From: Chryseobacterium indologenes
Lineage (GTDB): Bacteria > Bacteroidota > Bacteroidia > Flavobacteriales > Weeksellaceae
Direction: 5' to 3'
DNA: 64,000 nucleotides
Assembly (NCBI RefSeq): GCF_002025665.1
Contig: NZ_CP018786.1
Coordinates: 1,178,001 to 1,242,000 of the forward strand
Shown here piece by piece: positions 34,122-42,423 of the stretch (positions are counted from its first letter, which is position 1; every line of letters begins with the position of its first letter). Below the pieces are notes generated by a model that saw only the letters and a program-made list of their open reading frames with translations, did not search any database and was not told the DNA's origin. The position numbers and the translations under genes were made by a program.

Positions 34122-35489
34122 ATGACAAATAAACTAAAAATCACTTTTCTTCTTGGGATTTTCATCATGATATTCTCTTCAAATATGATGAATGCCCAGC
34201 TAAAACAAGGAGATTTGGTGGATGGTATTGCCGCTGTTATCGGGGATGAGATTGTATTGGAATCTGATGTCCTGGAGCAGATGAATTATGGTAAACAACA
34301 GGGAGCTGCCAACACAGACAAATGTGAGTTCCTGGAAAATCTTATCAGCAATAAGCTTCTTGTATACGAAGCAAAAAAAGATACCTTAATTGAAAATCGT
34401 TCTGCAGCAATAAAAGAACAGGCAAATGCAAAATACCGTCAGATGCTTTCTCAATTTCCGGATGAAAAAACAATGCTTGCAGCCTATAAGTTCAGAAATG
34501 CTTATGAACTGAAAAATGCTATTGAAAAAATAGATATTGACCAATATTACGGACAGGCAAAGTACCAGAGAATAACTGATAAAGCGGACGTAACTCCTAA
34601 TGAGGTAACTGATTTTTACAATATGTATAAAACACAGCTGCCACAGGTAAAAGATGAAGTTACTTTAGCTCAGATTATGATCTACCCGTCACTTACGGAA
34701 GCTCACAAACAAGAACTTATCAACAGGTTGAAAAAAATCAAACAGGATATTATCGGAGGTGAGACTTTTGAAAGCCAGGCAAGAATTTATTCTGAAGATG
34801 AAGGATCTGCTGCTAATGGAGGATTATATAAAAATATCAATAAAGGGCAGATGGTGAAGCCATTCGAAGCTGCTGCATTGAACCTTCAGGAAAATGAAAT
34901 TTCAGACCCTATTGAATCTGAATTCGGATTCCATATTATTCAGTTAGTGAAAAGATCAGGTAAAGTATATGATGCAAGACACATCTTGTTGAAAGCTGTT
35001 CCTACTGATGACGAAATTAAAACTGCAAAAGCTAAATTAGACAGTATCAGAGGTCTTATCGTTGATGGTAAAATGACGTTTAAAGATGCTGCTTTTAAAT
35101 ACTCAGACGATAAAAGAACAAAATTCAATGCAGGAATTATTCCTGGAGCAGACGGTTCTGATAAAATTGAAAGAGAAAGTATCCCTGGAACAATCAGTTA
35201 TGAATTAGCAGGATTAAACAAAGGTGATATCACTACTGCTTTTGAAGACGAAGAAAACAAGAGAAAACAAATCAAGATCATCAAAGTTGAAGATGTGATT
35301 CCTTCTCACCAGATTACCCTGGAAACAGACTTCAGCAGAATCAAGCAGATGGCGCTGAATAAAAAGAAAAGTGAAATGGTTGAAAAGTTTGTCAACTCTA
35401 AGTTGCCGACAACCTTTATTTCAATTGACGGACGTTACGACAGTTGTAACTTTAAGTCTAACTGGAAGAAACAATCCATGACAAAATAA
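34122..35489 (+). CDS. SurA-type periplasmic peptidylprolyl isomerase
   Basis: 455 residues with a Sec signal (LGIFIMIFSSNMMNAQ). The N-terminal chaperone domain starts GDLVDGIAAVIGDEIVLESDVLEQ, the SurA N-terminal pattern. Two parvulin (PpiC) domains follow: one around LAQIMIYPS to NEISDPIESEFGFHIIQLVKR, one around ARHILLKAVPTDDEI with GMT-type loop to DITTAFEDEE. SurA assists folding of outer-membrane beta-barrels. Own promoter and a perfect terminator, so monocistronic. Confidence 0.9.
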   Translation: MTNKLKITFLLGIFIMIFSSNMMNAQLKQGDLVDGIAAVIGDEIVLESDVLEQMNYGKQQGAANTDKCEFLENLISNKLLVYEAKKDTLIENRSAAIKEQANAKYRQMLSQFPDEKTMLAAYKFRNAYELKNAIEKIDIDQYYGQAKYQRITDKADVTPNEVTDFYNMYKTQLPQVKDEVTLAQIMIYPSLTEAHKQELINRLKKIKQDIIGGETFESQARIYSEDEGSAANGGLYKNINKGQMVKPFEAAALNLQENEISDPIESEFGFHIIQLVKRSGKVYDARHILLKAVPTDDEIKTAKAKLDSIRGLIVDGKMTFKDAAFKYSDDKRTKFNAGIIPGADGSDKIERESIPGTISYELAGLNKGDITTAFEDEENKRKQIKIIKVEDVIPSHQITLETDFSRIKQMALNKKKSEMVEKFVNSKLPTTFISIDGRYDSCNFKSNWKKQSMTK

Positions 35490-35493
35490 AATC

Positions 35494-35524
35494 AAAACCT
35501 TCAGAATTTCTGAAGGTTTTTTTA
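35494..35524 (+). terminator. Terminator of the SurA-type gene
   Basis: Perfect 12-bp stem (aaaaccttcaga / tctgaaggtttt), 3-nt loop, T run of eight. Confidence 0.93.
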
Positions 35525-35612
35525 TGATTAGTAGTTTTAAAGAATGAAAGGCAATGATAGAAAATATTGACATATTTTCCCCGGAAAACCGTTGTTTTTA
35601 TTATTTTTACAC

Positions 35613-36602
35613 ATGAGCAATTTTATAGATTTTAACGCTGCAAAAAAACTTCATGACATGGAGGGAACACAAAATAGAATTTCACACCTTTTTAATATTA
35701 AATACCCGATTATTCAGGCAGGGATGATCTGGCATTCGGGATGGAGACTTGCTTCTGCAGTTTCCAACTGTGGGGGATTAGGAATAATAGGAGCGGGAAG
35801 TATGTATCCTGATATCCTGAGAGAAAATATCCAGAAATGTAAACAGGCAACAGATAAACCATTCGGGGTAAATGTACCGATGTTATATCCTAATATTGAG
35901 GAAATTATTCAGATTATTCTTGAAGAAGGAGTGAAAATTGTATTTACGTCAGCCGGTAACCCGAAAACCTATACGGAAACCCTTCAGAAAGAAGGAATAA
36001 AAGTAGCTCACGTCGTTTCATCCACCAAATTTGCTGTAAAATGTGAAGATGCCGGAGTAGATGCCATTGTTGCAGAAGGTTTTGAAGCCGGAGGCCACAA
36101 CGGAAGAGATGAGACAACAACATTCTGTCTTATTCCTAATGTTAAAAAACATATTTCCAAGCCGTTAATTGCTGCCGGAGGAATTGCTTTAGGTTCACAG
36201 ATGAAGGCTGCTATGATTCTTGGTGCAGATGGTGTACAGATTGGTTCCCGTTTTGCTGCAACAACTGAAGCAAGTGCCCATGAAAACTGGAAAAAGAAAA
36301 TTACAGAATTACAGGAAGGAGATACGCATCTTACTTTGAAAGAACTGGCACCTGTGAGAATGGTTAAAAATAAATTCTTCAAAGAACTGGAAGATATCTA
36401 CGTGAATGGAAGAGATAAAGAAGCATTGATTGCTTCATTAGGAAGAGCCAGAGCAAAGCGTGGAATGTTTGAAGGAGATATGGAAGATGGCGAGCTGGAA
36501 ATAGGCCAGGTTTCTGCTTTAATTGACGAGATTCTTCCGGTGGAAACTGTTTTCAGTCACCTTTTAAAAGAATTTGAAGCAACAAAAATGCCTGTTTTTT
36601 AA
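35613..36602 (+). CDS. Nitronate monooxygenase/FabK-like FMN enzyme
   Basis: About 329 residues from the ATG at 35613; an upstream TTG frame is dismissed. TIM-barrel FMN enzyme: YPIIQAGM at the N-terminus, GFEAGGHNGRDE (glycine-rich with histidine), LIAAGGIALGSQMKAAMILGADGVQIGSRFAAT as the phosphate-binding region. This is the 2-nitropropane dioxygenase (PF03060) family, which oxidises alkyl nitronates; FabK enoyl-ACP reductases share the fold. The HGRDE-like region favours NMO. Followed after 14 bp by a hydrolase gene, probably one operon. Confidence 0.88.
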   Translation: MSNFIDFNAAKKLHDMEGTQNRISHLFNIKYPIIQAGMIWHSGWRLASAVSNCGGLGIIGAGSMYPDILRENIQKCKQATDKPFGVNVPMLYPNIEEIIQIILEEGVKIVFTSAGNPKTYTETLQKEGIKVAHVVSSTKFAVKCEDAGVDAIVAEGFEAGGHNGRDETTTFCLIPNVKKHISKPLIAAGGIALGSQMKAAMILGADGVQIGSRFAATTEASAHENWKKKITELQEGDTHLTLKELAPVRMVKNKFFKELEDIYVNGRDKEALIASLGRARAKRGMFEGDMEDGELEIGQVSALIDEILPVETVFSHLLKEFEATKMPVF

Positions 36603-36616
36603 TATAATTTTATTTG

Positions 36617-37387
36617 ATGGAAGGAAGAATAATTGATGTAAAGGGACAAAAATTATATATTGAACACAATAATCAATTTCAAGACAGACCTACTATTGTT
36701 TTTCTGCATGATTCATTAGGTTCAGTACAGCTTTGGAGAGATTTTCCAGCCAAACTATCCGAAGCCACACATTGTAATACTTTGGCTTATGACCGTTTAG
36801 GTTATGGGAAATCATATCCAATGTCTACTCATATAAGACCGGTAAATTATATGGAGCTGGAAGCAGATCTTTTGAATGATGTATTGACTGAAATAAATAT
36901 TGATAAGGTGATTCTGTTCGGGCACAGTGATGGGGGAACAATAGCTTTGATCACCGCTGCGAAATATCCTGAAAGAGTAGAAGCTGTCATTTGTGAAGCA
37001 GGTCATATTTTTGTAGAAGAGGTAACTTTAAAAGGGGTTTATGATGCCTGGGAAGCTTACAAAACGACCAATCTTCCTGAACGTTTACAGAAATATCATG
37101 GCGATAAAGTAGAAATGCTTTTCAAGGCCTGGACAGAGACCTGGACGCGTGAAGATTACAGAACCTGGAATATTGAATATCTCTTAAAAAATATTACTGC
37201 TCCATTATTATTTGTTCAGGGAGAAGCTGATGAATATGGTACATTGGATCAGGTAGAAAAAACGATTACTCAGGTGAGTGGAAGTGCGGAAAAATACATC
37301 ATTCCCGGAATAGGACATACACCACATAAAGAATCTCCAGAGCTTGTATTGGAGAAAGCAGCAGAATTTATTGGTAAATATTTTTAA
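36617..37387 (+). CDS. Alpha/beta-fold hydrolase
   Basis: 256 residues from the ATG at 36617. Cytoplasmic alpha/beta hydrolase with nucleophile elbow FGHSDGG (GxSxG), oxyanion-type FLHDSLGSVQLWRDF, and catalytic histidine in IPGIGHTPHKESPE; the acid is probably in QGEADEYG. The substrate is unknown. Second gene of a pair with the flavin enzyme upstream; a strong terminator follows. Confidence 0.87.
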   Translation: MEGRIIDVKGQKLYIEHNNQFQDRPTIVFLHDSLGSVQLWRDFPAKLSEATHCNTLAYDRLGYGKSYPMSTHIRPVNYMELEADLLNDVLTEINIDKVILFGHSDGGTIALITAAKYPERVEAVICEAGHIFVEEVTLKGVYDAWEAYKTTNLPERLQKYHGDKVEMLFKAWTETWTREDYRTWNIEYLLKNITAPLLFVQGEADEYGTLDQVEKTITQVSGSAEKYIIPGIGHTPHKESPELVLEKAAEFIGKYF

Positions 37388-37408
37388 TCTGAACCTATAA
37401 AATATAGA

Positions 37409-37444
37409 AATAAGACACCTTGTAATCAGGGTGTCTTATTTTTA
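37409..37444 (+). terminator. Terminator of the oxidoreductase/hydrolase pair
   Basis: 11-bp stem (aataagacacc / ggtgtcttatt), 10-nt loop, T run. Confidence 0.9.
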
Positions 37445-37475
37445 TGTGAAAATTCTAATGTGAAAGCTTAAAAAA

Positions 37476-38093
37476 TTACAGTAATTGAAGTTCTGCTGCA
37501 ATGTTTTCCTTTGCCTGAACCTCATATTTTTCCTTAAAATACTCTGTTTTAAAGATACTCTCTAGCTCGAGAAAATGCTTAAGCACTTTTTTTCGTCCCG
37601 GTTTATAAAGGAAGTCAGGATAAATGGAATACTCTTTTCTAATATTCTGAGTATATTCTGAATAAGTTTTAAAATCTTTGCCCAATACAGAAAGGTCAGC
37701 ATCCAGAAGATAATTGGTATCCTCATCATCAGAGCGTTGGTGAGATTTTGTAGCCAGAATCTGTGCAGAAATTAATGAAATTTTATCTTGATTGATATGA
37801 AGTTCGGTAAGTCTTTTTTCTGCCTTGGCAGCACTTTTCTCTTCATTGGATTTTGAAGAAGCATCATAGATAATGTCATGGTAGAATACAGAAAAAGAAA
37901 TCGCTGTCACATCTGAGATATTACTTTTTACATATTCAAGTTCATTCAACATGTTTTCAAGATGAAGAAGATTATGATAGTATCTTCCTTTTTCAGAATA
38001 TTTAGTTTCAATCTCCTTCCACAGATCACGGATGAGTTGAGGATCTTCTGTAAACGAAGAGCAAAGCTGTTCAAATTGATTTTTCAGATTCAT
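37476..38093 (-). CDS. HD-superfamily metal-dependent phosphohydrolase
   Basis: 205 residues. Motifs YHNLLHLENML (first His), FYHDIIYD (HD pair) and DADLSVLG (final Asp) match the COG4339 group of predicted metal-dependent HD hydrolases, with unknown nucleotide or phosphate substrate. Cytoplasmic. It lies 28 bp downstream of the rhodanese gene on the same strand, but a hairpin terminator separates them, so read-through is uncertain. Confidence 0.85.
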   Translation of the reverse strand: MNLKNQFEQLCSSFTEDPQLIRDLWKEIETKYSEKGRYYHNLLHLENMLNELEYVKSNISDVTAISFSVFYHDIIYDASSKSNEEKSAAKAEKRLTELHINQDKISLISAQILATKSHQRSDDEDTNYLLDADLSVLGKDFKTYSEYTQNIRKEYSIYPDFLYKPGRKKVLKHFLELESIFKTEYFKEKYEVQAKENIAAELQLL

Positions 38094-38107
38094 AGAAATA
38101 AAGATAT

Positions 38108-38133
38108 AAAAAAAGGAACTTTTAAAAAGTTCC
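38108..38133 (-). terminator. Terminator overlapping the rhodanese stop codon
   Basis: Minus-strand hairpin ggaactt/aagttcc with a 5-nt loop, followed on that strand by seven T. The stem begins inside the last codons of the rhodanese gene. Confidence 0.75.
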
Positions 38134-38421
38134 CTGATTTGCTTCCAGTACAGCCTTTAGATCAGCCCAGCCTCCGCCGTTATAGCCGTCCTTTAATCCC
38201 TGAGCGTTAAGATAATCCAATGCTTTTCCGCTTCTGTTTCCACTTCTGCAGAATAAAATTACTGGTTTTTCAACAGATAGAATTTCATCCTGTCTGTCTT
38301 CTACTTCACCTAGAGGAATATTCTTAGCACCGTCTATATTACCGTCCATTTCAAGCTCCATTGGCTCACGAACGTCGATTAATTCATAGTTTCCGGATTG
38401 TATTACTTCTATTAAAGACAT
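38122..38421 (-). CDS. Single-domain rhodanese-like sulfurtransferase
   Basis: 99 residues forming one rhodanese domain: ELIDVREPMELEMDGNIDGAKNIPLGE, then the active-site loop CRSGNRSGKAL with the persulfide cysteine, and GGWADLKAVLE at the end. GlpE/PspE-like size, no signal peptide, so cytoplasmic. The sulfur acceptor is unknown. Its terminator starts inside the coding sequence. Confidence 0.93.
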   Translation of the reverse strand: MSLIEVIQSGNYELIDVREPMELEMDGNIDGAKNIPLGEVEDRQDEILSVEKPVILFCRSGNRSGKALDYLNAQGLKDGYNGGGWADLKAVLEANQGTF

Positions 38422-38564
38422 AGTTGTTGGTTTAAATATTAAATTATAAACGAAATTACGTAATTTTTTTTTGAAAAAAATCCTAATGAAAACATAATTT
38501 TTCAGAAAAGAAACCAGTTGTACTGCGAACTTACTCCAAAATCAGAAGATTGATAAAATAATCT

Positions 38565-38572
38565 TAATTTTG
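38565..38572 (+). promoter_or_regulatory. -7 element of queG
   Basis: Exact TAATTTTG, 13 bp before ATG 38586. It makes that ATG a better start than GTG 38577, which would lie at or before the transcript start. Confidence 0.5.
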
Positions 38573-38585
38573 CAGTGTGAAATTA

Positions 38586-39524
38586 ATGAATGCCGGTGCC
38601 GAAAAATATTCCCAACTGATCAAGTCCAAAGCAAAAAGTTTTGGATTTCAGAATTGTGGCATTTCCAAAGCTGATTTTCTGGAAGAAGACGCTCCTCATC
38701 TTGAAAAATGGCTGAAAAATAATTTTAACGGCGAAATGAAGTATATGGAAAATCATTTCGACAAAAGACTTGATCCGAGGCTTCTGGTGGAAGGTTCAAA
38801 ATCTGTGATTTCACTTTCTTATAATTATTTTCCTGAAGAAAAAATATCCATTCTGGAGAATTTTAAAATCTCAAAATATGCCTACGCAGAAGATTATCAT
38901 GAAGTAATTAAAGAAATTCTCCGTGAAATGGTTGCCGAACTTCAGGAAGAAATAGGAGAGTTCGGATTCCGGGTTTTTGTAGATTCTGCACCGGTTTTAG
39001 AAAGAGCCTGGGCCAAAAAATCAGGAATAGGCTGGGTAGGGAAAAATGCCAATCTCATCACCAAGCAAAGCGGTTCTTTTTATTTTCTGGCAGAAATTAT
39101 CTGTGACCTGGAGCTTATTCCCGATCATGCAACCACAGATCATTGCGGAAGCTGCAGGAAATGTATAGATGCCTGTCCCACGGATGCCATCGTTTCTGAA
39201 AAAATTATAGATGGAAGCCGCTGCATTTCTTATGCAACCATAGAACTCAAAAATGAAATTCCGGATTATTTTAAAGATAAAATGGAAGACTGGATGTTCG
39301 GATGTGATATCTGTCAGGATGTTTGTCCCTGGAACAGATTCTCAGCGCCTAATAAACAGAGCCGTTTCCAACCCAATGAAGCACTGAAAAACTTCAAAAA
39401 AGGAGAATGGAAAGAACTTACCCAGGAAATTTTCTCGGAAATCTTCAGAAAATCTCCTGTGAAAAGAACCAAATTTGCAGGACTCAAAAGAAATATTGAG
39501 TTTTTGCAGAAACCTTCTGACTGA
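38586..39524 (+). CDS. queG: Epoxyqueuosine reductase QueG
   Basis: 312 residues (315 if GTG 38577 is used). Cobalamin-dependent last step of queuosine synthesis in tRNA. Family marks: [18 protein letters not shown]-terminal region, [23 protein letters not shown], and two ferredoxin-type cluster motifs, [17 protein letters not shown] and [11 protein letters not shown]. It stops near the family's core length, without the HEAT-repeat tail of longer QueGs. A structured region with a terminator at 39679 follows. Confidence 0.94.
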   Translation: MNAGAEKYSQLIKSKAKSFGFQNCGISKADFLEEDAPHLEKWLKNNFNGEMKYMENHFDKRLDPRLLVEGSKSVISLSYNYFPEEKISILENFKISKYAYAEDYHEVIKEILREMVAELQEEIGEFGFRVFVDSAPVLERAWAKKSGIGWVGKNANLITKQSGSFYFLAEIICDLELIPDHATTDHCGSCRKCIDACPTDAIVSEKIIDGSRCISYATIELKNEIPDYFKDKMEDWMFGCDICQDVCPWNRFSAPNKQSRFQPNEALKNFKKGEWKELTQEIFSEIFRKSPVKRTKFAGLKRNIEFLQKPSD

Positions 39525-39540
39525 TTTTTCTTTAAACTTT

Positions 39541-39726
39541 TGGTGACAATCCCTCTTTTGGAATTTTTTGAAGTTCCAAACCAGAGCTGATAGTTGACCA
39601 TTCCTTAAATTTTTCGCTTTAAGGAGGTGAAGATTTACATCAATAAGTTTCTTAAAAAGCTTTTCCTATAAAGAAAAATTGATTTTCAGGAGATCAAAAT
39701 CTCACCGAAAATCAACGTCTTTTTTG
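39541..39726 (+). ncRNA. Structured intergenic RNA candidate with anti-Shine-Dalgarno complement
   Basis: In the 360-bp gap after queG three hairpins follow one another: 39557-39563/39574-39580 (7 bp), 39603-39609/39618-39624 (7 bp) and the terminator below. At 39621-39630 lies AAGGAGGTGA, a 10-nt perfect complement of the 16S rRNA 3' tail, half buried in the second hairpin. No good ORF follows it; ATT 39633 would open only 12 codons. Could be an independent small RNA, a 3' UTR of queG, or chance. No exact promoter box found. Confidence 0.35.
39679..39726 (+). terminator. Two-tier hairpin terminator
   Basis: Outer 9-bp stem ttgattttc/gaaaatcaa and inner 5-bp stem gagat/atctc with CAAA loop, then a T run at 39720-39725. 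Ends the queG transcript or the RNA candidate. Confidence 0.75.
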
Positions 39727-39884
39727 TATTCTTTTAGGAGCAGTTTTTACTCTTACTTTAAACCTTTTTTGGGATTTAGTATTTTTACGCATATTTGTGA
39801 ATATTTCGTAACTAAATATAGTTAATTTTTCGATTAAAACAAATACTTTTACTAAAAATTAAAGATTAAATTTTATTAAAAAAC

Positions 39885-40568
39885 ATGACTGTGAAAACGA
39901 TATTAATGTATCTCCTGAAAGTGGTAGGAATTATTGTAGGAATTGTGATTATTTATGTGATCCTTGGGTTGTTGATTCCCTATATTCCCGTTTCTGCAAA
40001 AGATGACGGACAAAAGAAAGAAATTCCCATCTATATTTATACCAACGGGGTGCATACCGATATTGTAATGCCTGTGAAAAATGATTTGCAGGACTGGAGC
40101 CAGAAAATTCCTTTTGCCAATACAAAATCAAAAAAAACAGACTATCAGTATATAGGAATAGGATGGGGAGATAAAGGTTTCTATCTTGATACACCTACCT
40201 GGGCAGACCTGAAATTTTCAACAGCTATAAAAGCAGCATTCTGGCTAAGTGATTCTGCTATGCACTGTACTTATTATAATACAATGAAAGAAGGGAATGA
40301 CTGTAAAATGATCATGATCAGCAGAAGTCAGTACGAAAATCTGGTGAAATATGTGGAAGATAAATTTGACAGAGATCAGAACGGAAATTTCATGTTGATC
40401 CCTACCAATGCTGTTTACAGCGATAACGATGCCTTTTATGATGCAAAAGGAACTTACAGCTTTCTGTATACCTGCAATACCTGGTCAAATAACGCTTTGA
40501 AAGCTGCAGGACAGAAAGCTGCACTTTGGACACCTTCTGATTTCGGAATCTTTCAGCATTATAAATAA
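39885..40568 (+). CDS. DUF2459 / TIGR02117 family membrane-anchored protein
   Basis: 227 residues. One N-terminal membrane helix (LKVVGIIVGIVIIYVILGLLI), then a periplasmic domain with IYIYTNGVHTDIVMPV, YIGIGWGDKGFYLDTPTWADLK, YNTCNTWSNNALKAAG-type segments typical of TIGR02117. The family was named from genes near urease loci; function unknown. The NGVHTD and C-terminal CNTWSN residues could form an NlpC/P60-like active site, but I do not assert that. The next gene starts 3 bp after its stop, so the two form an operon with a cell-wall L,D-transpeptidase-like lipoprotein. Confidence 0.85.
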   Translation: MTVKTILMYLLKVVGIIVGIVIIYVILGLLIPYIPVSAKDDGQKKEIPIYIYTNGVHTDIVMPVKNDLQDWSQKIPFANTKSKKTDYQYIGIGWGDKGFYLDTPTWADLKFSTAIKAAFWLSDSAMHCTYYNTMKEGNDCKMIMISRSQYENLVKYVEDKFDRDQNGNFMLIPTNAVYSDNDAFYDAKGTYSFLYTCNTWSNNALKAAGQKAALWTPSDFGIFQHYK

Positions 40569-40571
40569 AAT

Positions 40572-41219
40572 ATGAAAAGGATTTTTTGGTTTTTCGCCAT
40601 CTTTTGGATCTGCTCATGTTCTCAGGAGAGGAAAAATAATTCAATAAGAACAGTAGAAACATCAGTAGTCGAAGAAAAGAAACCTGAAACTGATTTTTCT
40701 AAAATAAAATTAAAGGCAGAAGAAGCCTTAAAATTCTGTGCTTCAAAGAATCTTAGCAAAGATTTCTGTATTCTCATTGATATGAGCCTTCATTCAGGCG
40801 TTAACCGTTTTTTTGTCTGGGATTTTAAAAATAATAAAATCTCAAAAAAATATCTGGTAGGGCATGGGTGCGGTTCCAATTCCTGGAGTAAAGATAATTC
40901 TAAAGCCAATCCGGGCTTCAGCAATGAAGACGGAAGCCATCTTTCATCTTTAGGGAAGTATAAATTGGAAGGAAGAGGCTACAGCGACTGGGGAATCAAT
41001 ATAAAATACCTGATGCACGGCCTTGAAGAAACCAACAGTAATGCTTTAAAAAGATTTATTGTCTTTCATTCCTGGAATCTGATGAGTGATACTGAAACTT
41101 TCCCTAACGGATCTCCTGAAGGTTGGGGTTGTCCCACTATTTCCAACAACGCTATGAAGGAAATTGATCCGATGATTCAAAAATCAGAAAAACCGGTACT
41201 GATGTGGATCTATAATTAA
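40572..41219 (+). CDS. Murein L,D-transpeptidase-like lipoprotein (YkuD_2)
   Basis: 215 residues. SPII signal with lipobox WICSC. The catalytic domain fits the PF13645 (YkuD_2) family: ILIDMSLHSGVNRFFVWD, HGCGSNSW, FIVFHSWNLMSD and the cysteine motif PEGWGCPTIS. Enzymes with this cysteine fold cross-link peptidoglycan or attach proteins to it. Tightly coupled (3 bp) with the upstream DUF2459 gene, suggesting a shared envelope task. Confidence 0.87.
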   Translation: MKRIFWFFAIFWICSCSQERKNNSIRTVETSVVEEKKPETDFSKIKLKAEEALKFCASKNLSKDFCILIDMSLHSGVNRFFVWDFKNNKISKKYLVGHGCGSNSWSKDNSKANPGFSNEDGSHLSSLGKYKLEGRGYSDWGINIKYLMHGLEETNSNALKRFIVFHSWNLMSDTETFPNGSPEGWGCPTISNNAMKEIDPMIQKSEKPVLMWIYN

Positions 41220-41229
41220 ACCTTTGTTA

Positions 41230-41237
41230 TACCTTTG
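41230..41237 (+). promoter_or_regulatory. -7 element of the SRPBCC gene
   Basis: Exact TACCTTTG, 34 bp before the ATG at 41272. Confidence 0.45.
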
Positions 41238-41271
41238 TTTTCATAACAATCCTGTTAACTGATTTTGCTTT

Positions 41272-41724
41272 ATGAAACATACCCTTTTCCGTGAACAACA
41301 GCTCAATTGTGATATAGAAACAGCCTGGAAGTTCTTTTCCTCAGCCAATAATCTTTCAGAAATTACGCCGAAGGATATGGGCTTTATTGTATTAACGGAA
41401 ATGGAAGATGATGAAATTTATGAAGGAATGATCATCGATTATTATGTTTCTCCATTATTCGGTATTAAAATGAAGTGGCAGACCGAAATCACCCATGTTG
41501 ATTTCCAGAAAAATTTCATTGATTTTCAGAGAAAAGGGCCATACAAACTCTGGAATCACCATCATGAATTTATTCCCAATGAAGAAGGTGTTCTGATGAG
41601 AGATACCATAGATTATGAACTTCCTATGGGATTTTTAGGTGAAATTGCTCACCACCTTTTCATCAGAAAGAAACTGGAACATATCTTTGATTATCGTTTC
41701 AGAGTTCTCAGCAAATTGTTCTAG
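41272..41724 (+). CDS. SRPBCC-family ligand-binding protein
   Basis: 150 residues covering one START/Bet v1-like helix-grip domain. The opening QQLNCDIETAWKFFSSANNLSEITPKDMGF and the later GPYKLWNHHHEF and MRDTIDYELPMGFLGEIAHH segments match the group annotated as SRPBCC or cell-division-inhibitor-like proteins. These bind hydrophobic ligands; no enzyme activity is evident. Own promoter, followed by a repeat cluster. Confidence 0.85.
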   Translation: MKHTLFREQQLNCDIETAWKFFSSANNLSEITPKDMGFIVLTEMEDDEIYEGMIIDYYVSPLFGIKMKWQTEITHVDFQKNFIDFQRKGPYKLWNHHHEFIPNEEGVLMRDTIDYELPMGFLGEIAHHLFIRKKLEHIFDYRFRVLSKLF

Positions 41725-42030
41725 ATATTCAATAGAAACGGGCTTTACCCCGTTAATAATAAACCAAAATTCATCTGGCTTTAGCCAAAACCTAGTGCCA
41801 TTTTTCATTCAGAATTTTAGAAGTTTGATTCCTTCGGAATGACAGACTGCATGAATAAACTTCGCGTTCTATTTGTCATTCCGTAGGAATCCCAATACGA
41901 ATGAATGAGTAGAATTATTCCTCTATTGTTTAAGTTTTTTTAACAGTTCAATGGCTGGATTTCCCAGTAAAAATCACTAATTTTGCCAGATTATCGTTTT
42001 TTACTGAAAAACTAATGTGTTCTGGTTGAC
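41725..42030. other. Repeat cluster and promoter region
   Basis: No gene. It contains small palindromes aacggg-cttta-cccgtt (41737-41754) and tggctttagcca (41774-41785), the family B inverted repeat (41827-41891), and an exact -7 element TAATTTTG (41978-41985) for the next gene. Confidence 0.55.
41827..41891. repeat. Long inverted repeat, family B, copy 2
   Basis: 18-bp arms (gattccttcggaatgaca at 41827-41844; complementary arm 41874-41891) with one mismatch; same element as 5096-5158. Confidence 0.8.
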
Positions 42031-42363
42031 ATGGCAAGTCTGAGGTCATTTTTCTTATTCTATATCATACTGGTTTTTTCCCTTTTCAATTCGAATTGGG
42101 CAGAAAAATCATTGAGAAATATCCCTCATGTTCCTCCTGTAACAAACATTCATGTTCTGGATGTTTACGAAGAAGCAGATATGAATACGCATGCATTGCC
42201 TGCAGCTGCCAAAATTGTAAAACATTCGGTTAAAAAAAATGATCCTGCCATTGCAGATTTTTCAGGAATTTTAAAAGTTATTCCAAAAGTTACGCTTCCT
42301 GAAATCGCAATTTCTATTATTTGTGGAGTTAAATCTTTTCTCCATCTCCTCCAGTTGTACTAG
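42031..42363 (+). CDS. Small exported protein of unknown function
   Basis: 110 residues. N-terminal hydrophobic segment (FFLFYIILVFSLFNSNW) acts as signal or anchor; the rest has no recognised domain (VLDVYEEADMNTHALPAAAK). It lies 60 bp before an RND efflux operon and has its own -7 box (41978), so it may be the first gene of that transcript. No Cys lipobox. Confidence 0.55.
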   Translation: MASLRSFFLFYIILVFSLFNSNWAEKSLRNIPHVPPVTNIHVLDVYEEADMNTHALPAAAKIVKHSVKKNDPAIADFSGILKVIPKVTLPEIAISIICGVKSFLHLLQLY

Positions 42364-42423
42364 GTTTAAGTTTCTGAATACCAAATCATTTTAACGGAAA
42401 TTTTATAACTTAAACATTTAAAA

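Noticed and set aside
39633..39671. 12-codon frame starting with ATT behind the Shine-Dalgarno-like sequence
   Set aside because: Too short and with a rare start to list as a gene; kept only as a possibility under the RNA candidate.
41639..41842. Short plus-strand frame at the end of the SRPBCC gene
   Set aside because: Out-of-frame overlap that continues through the repeat cluster.
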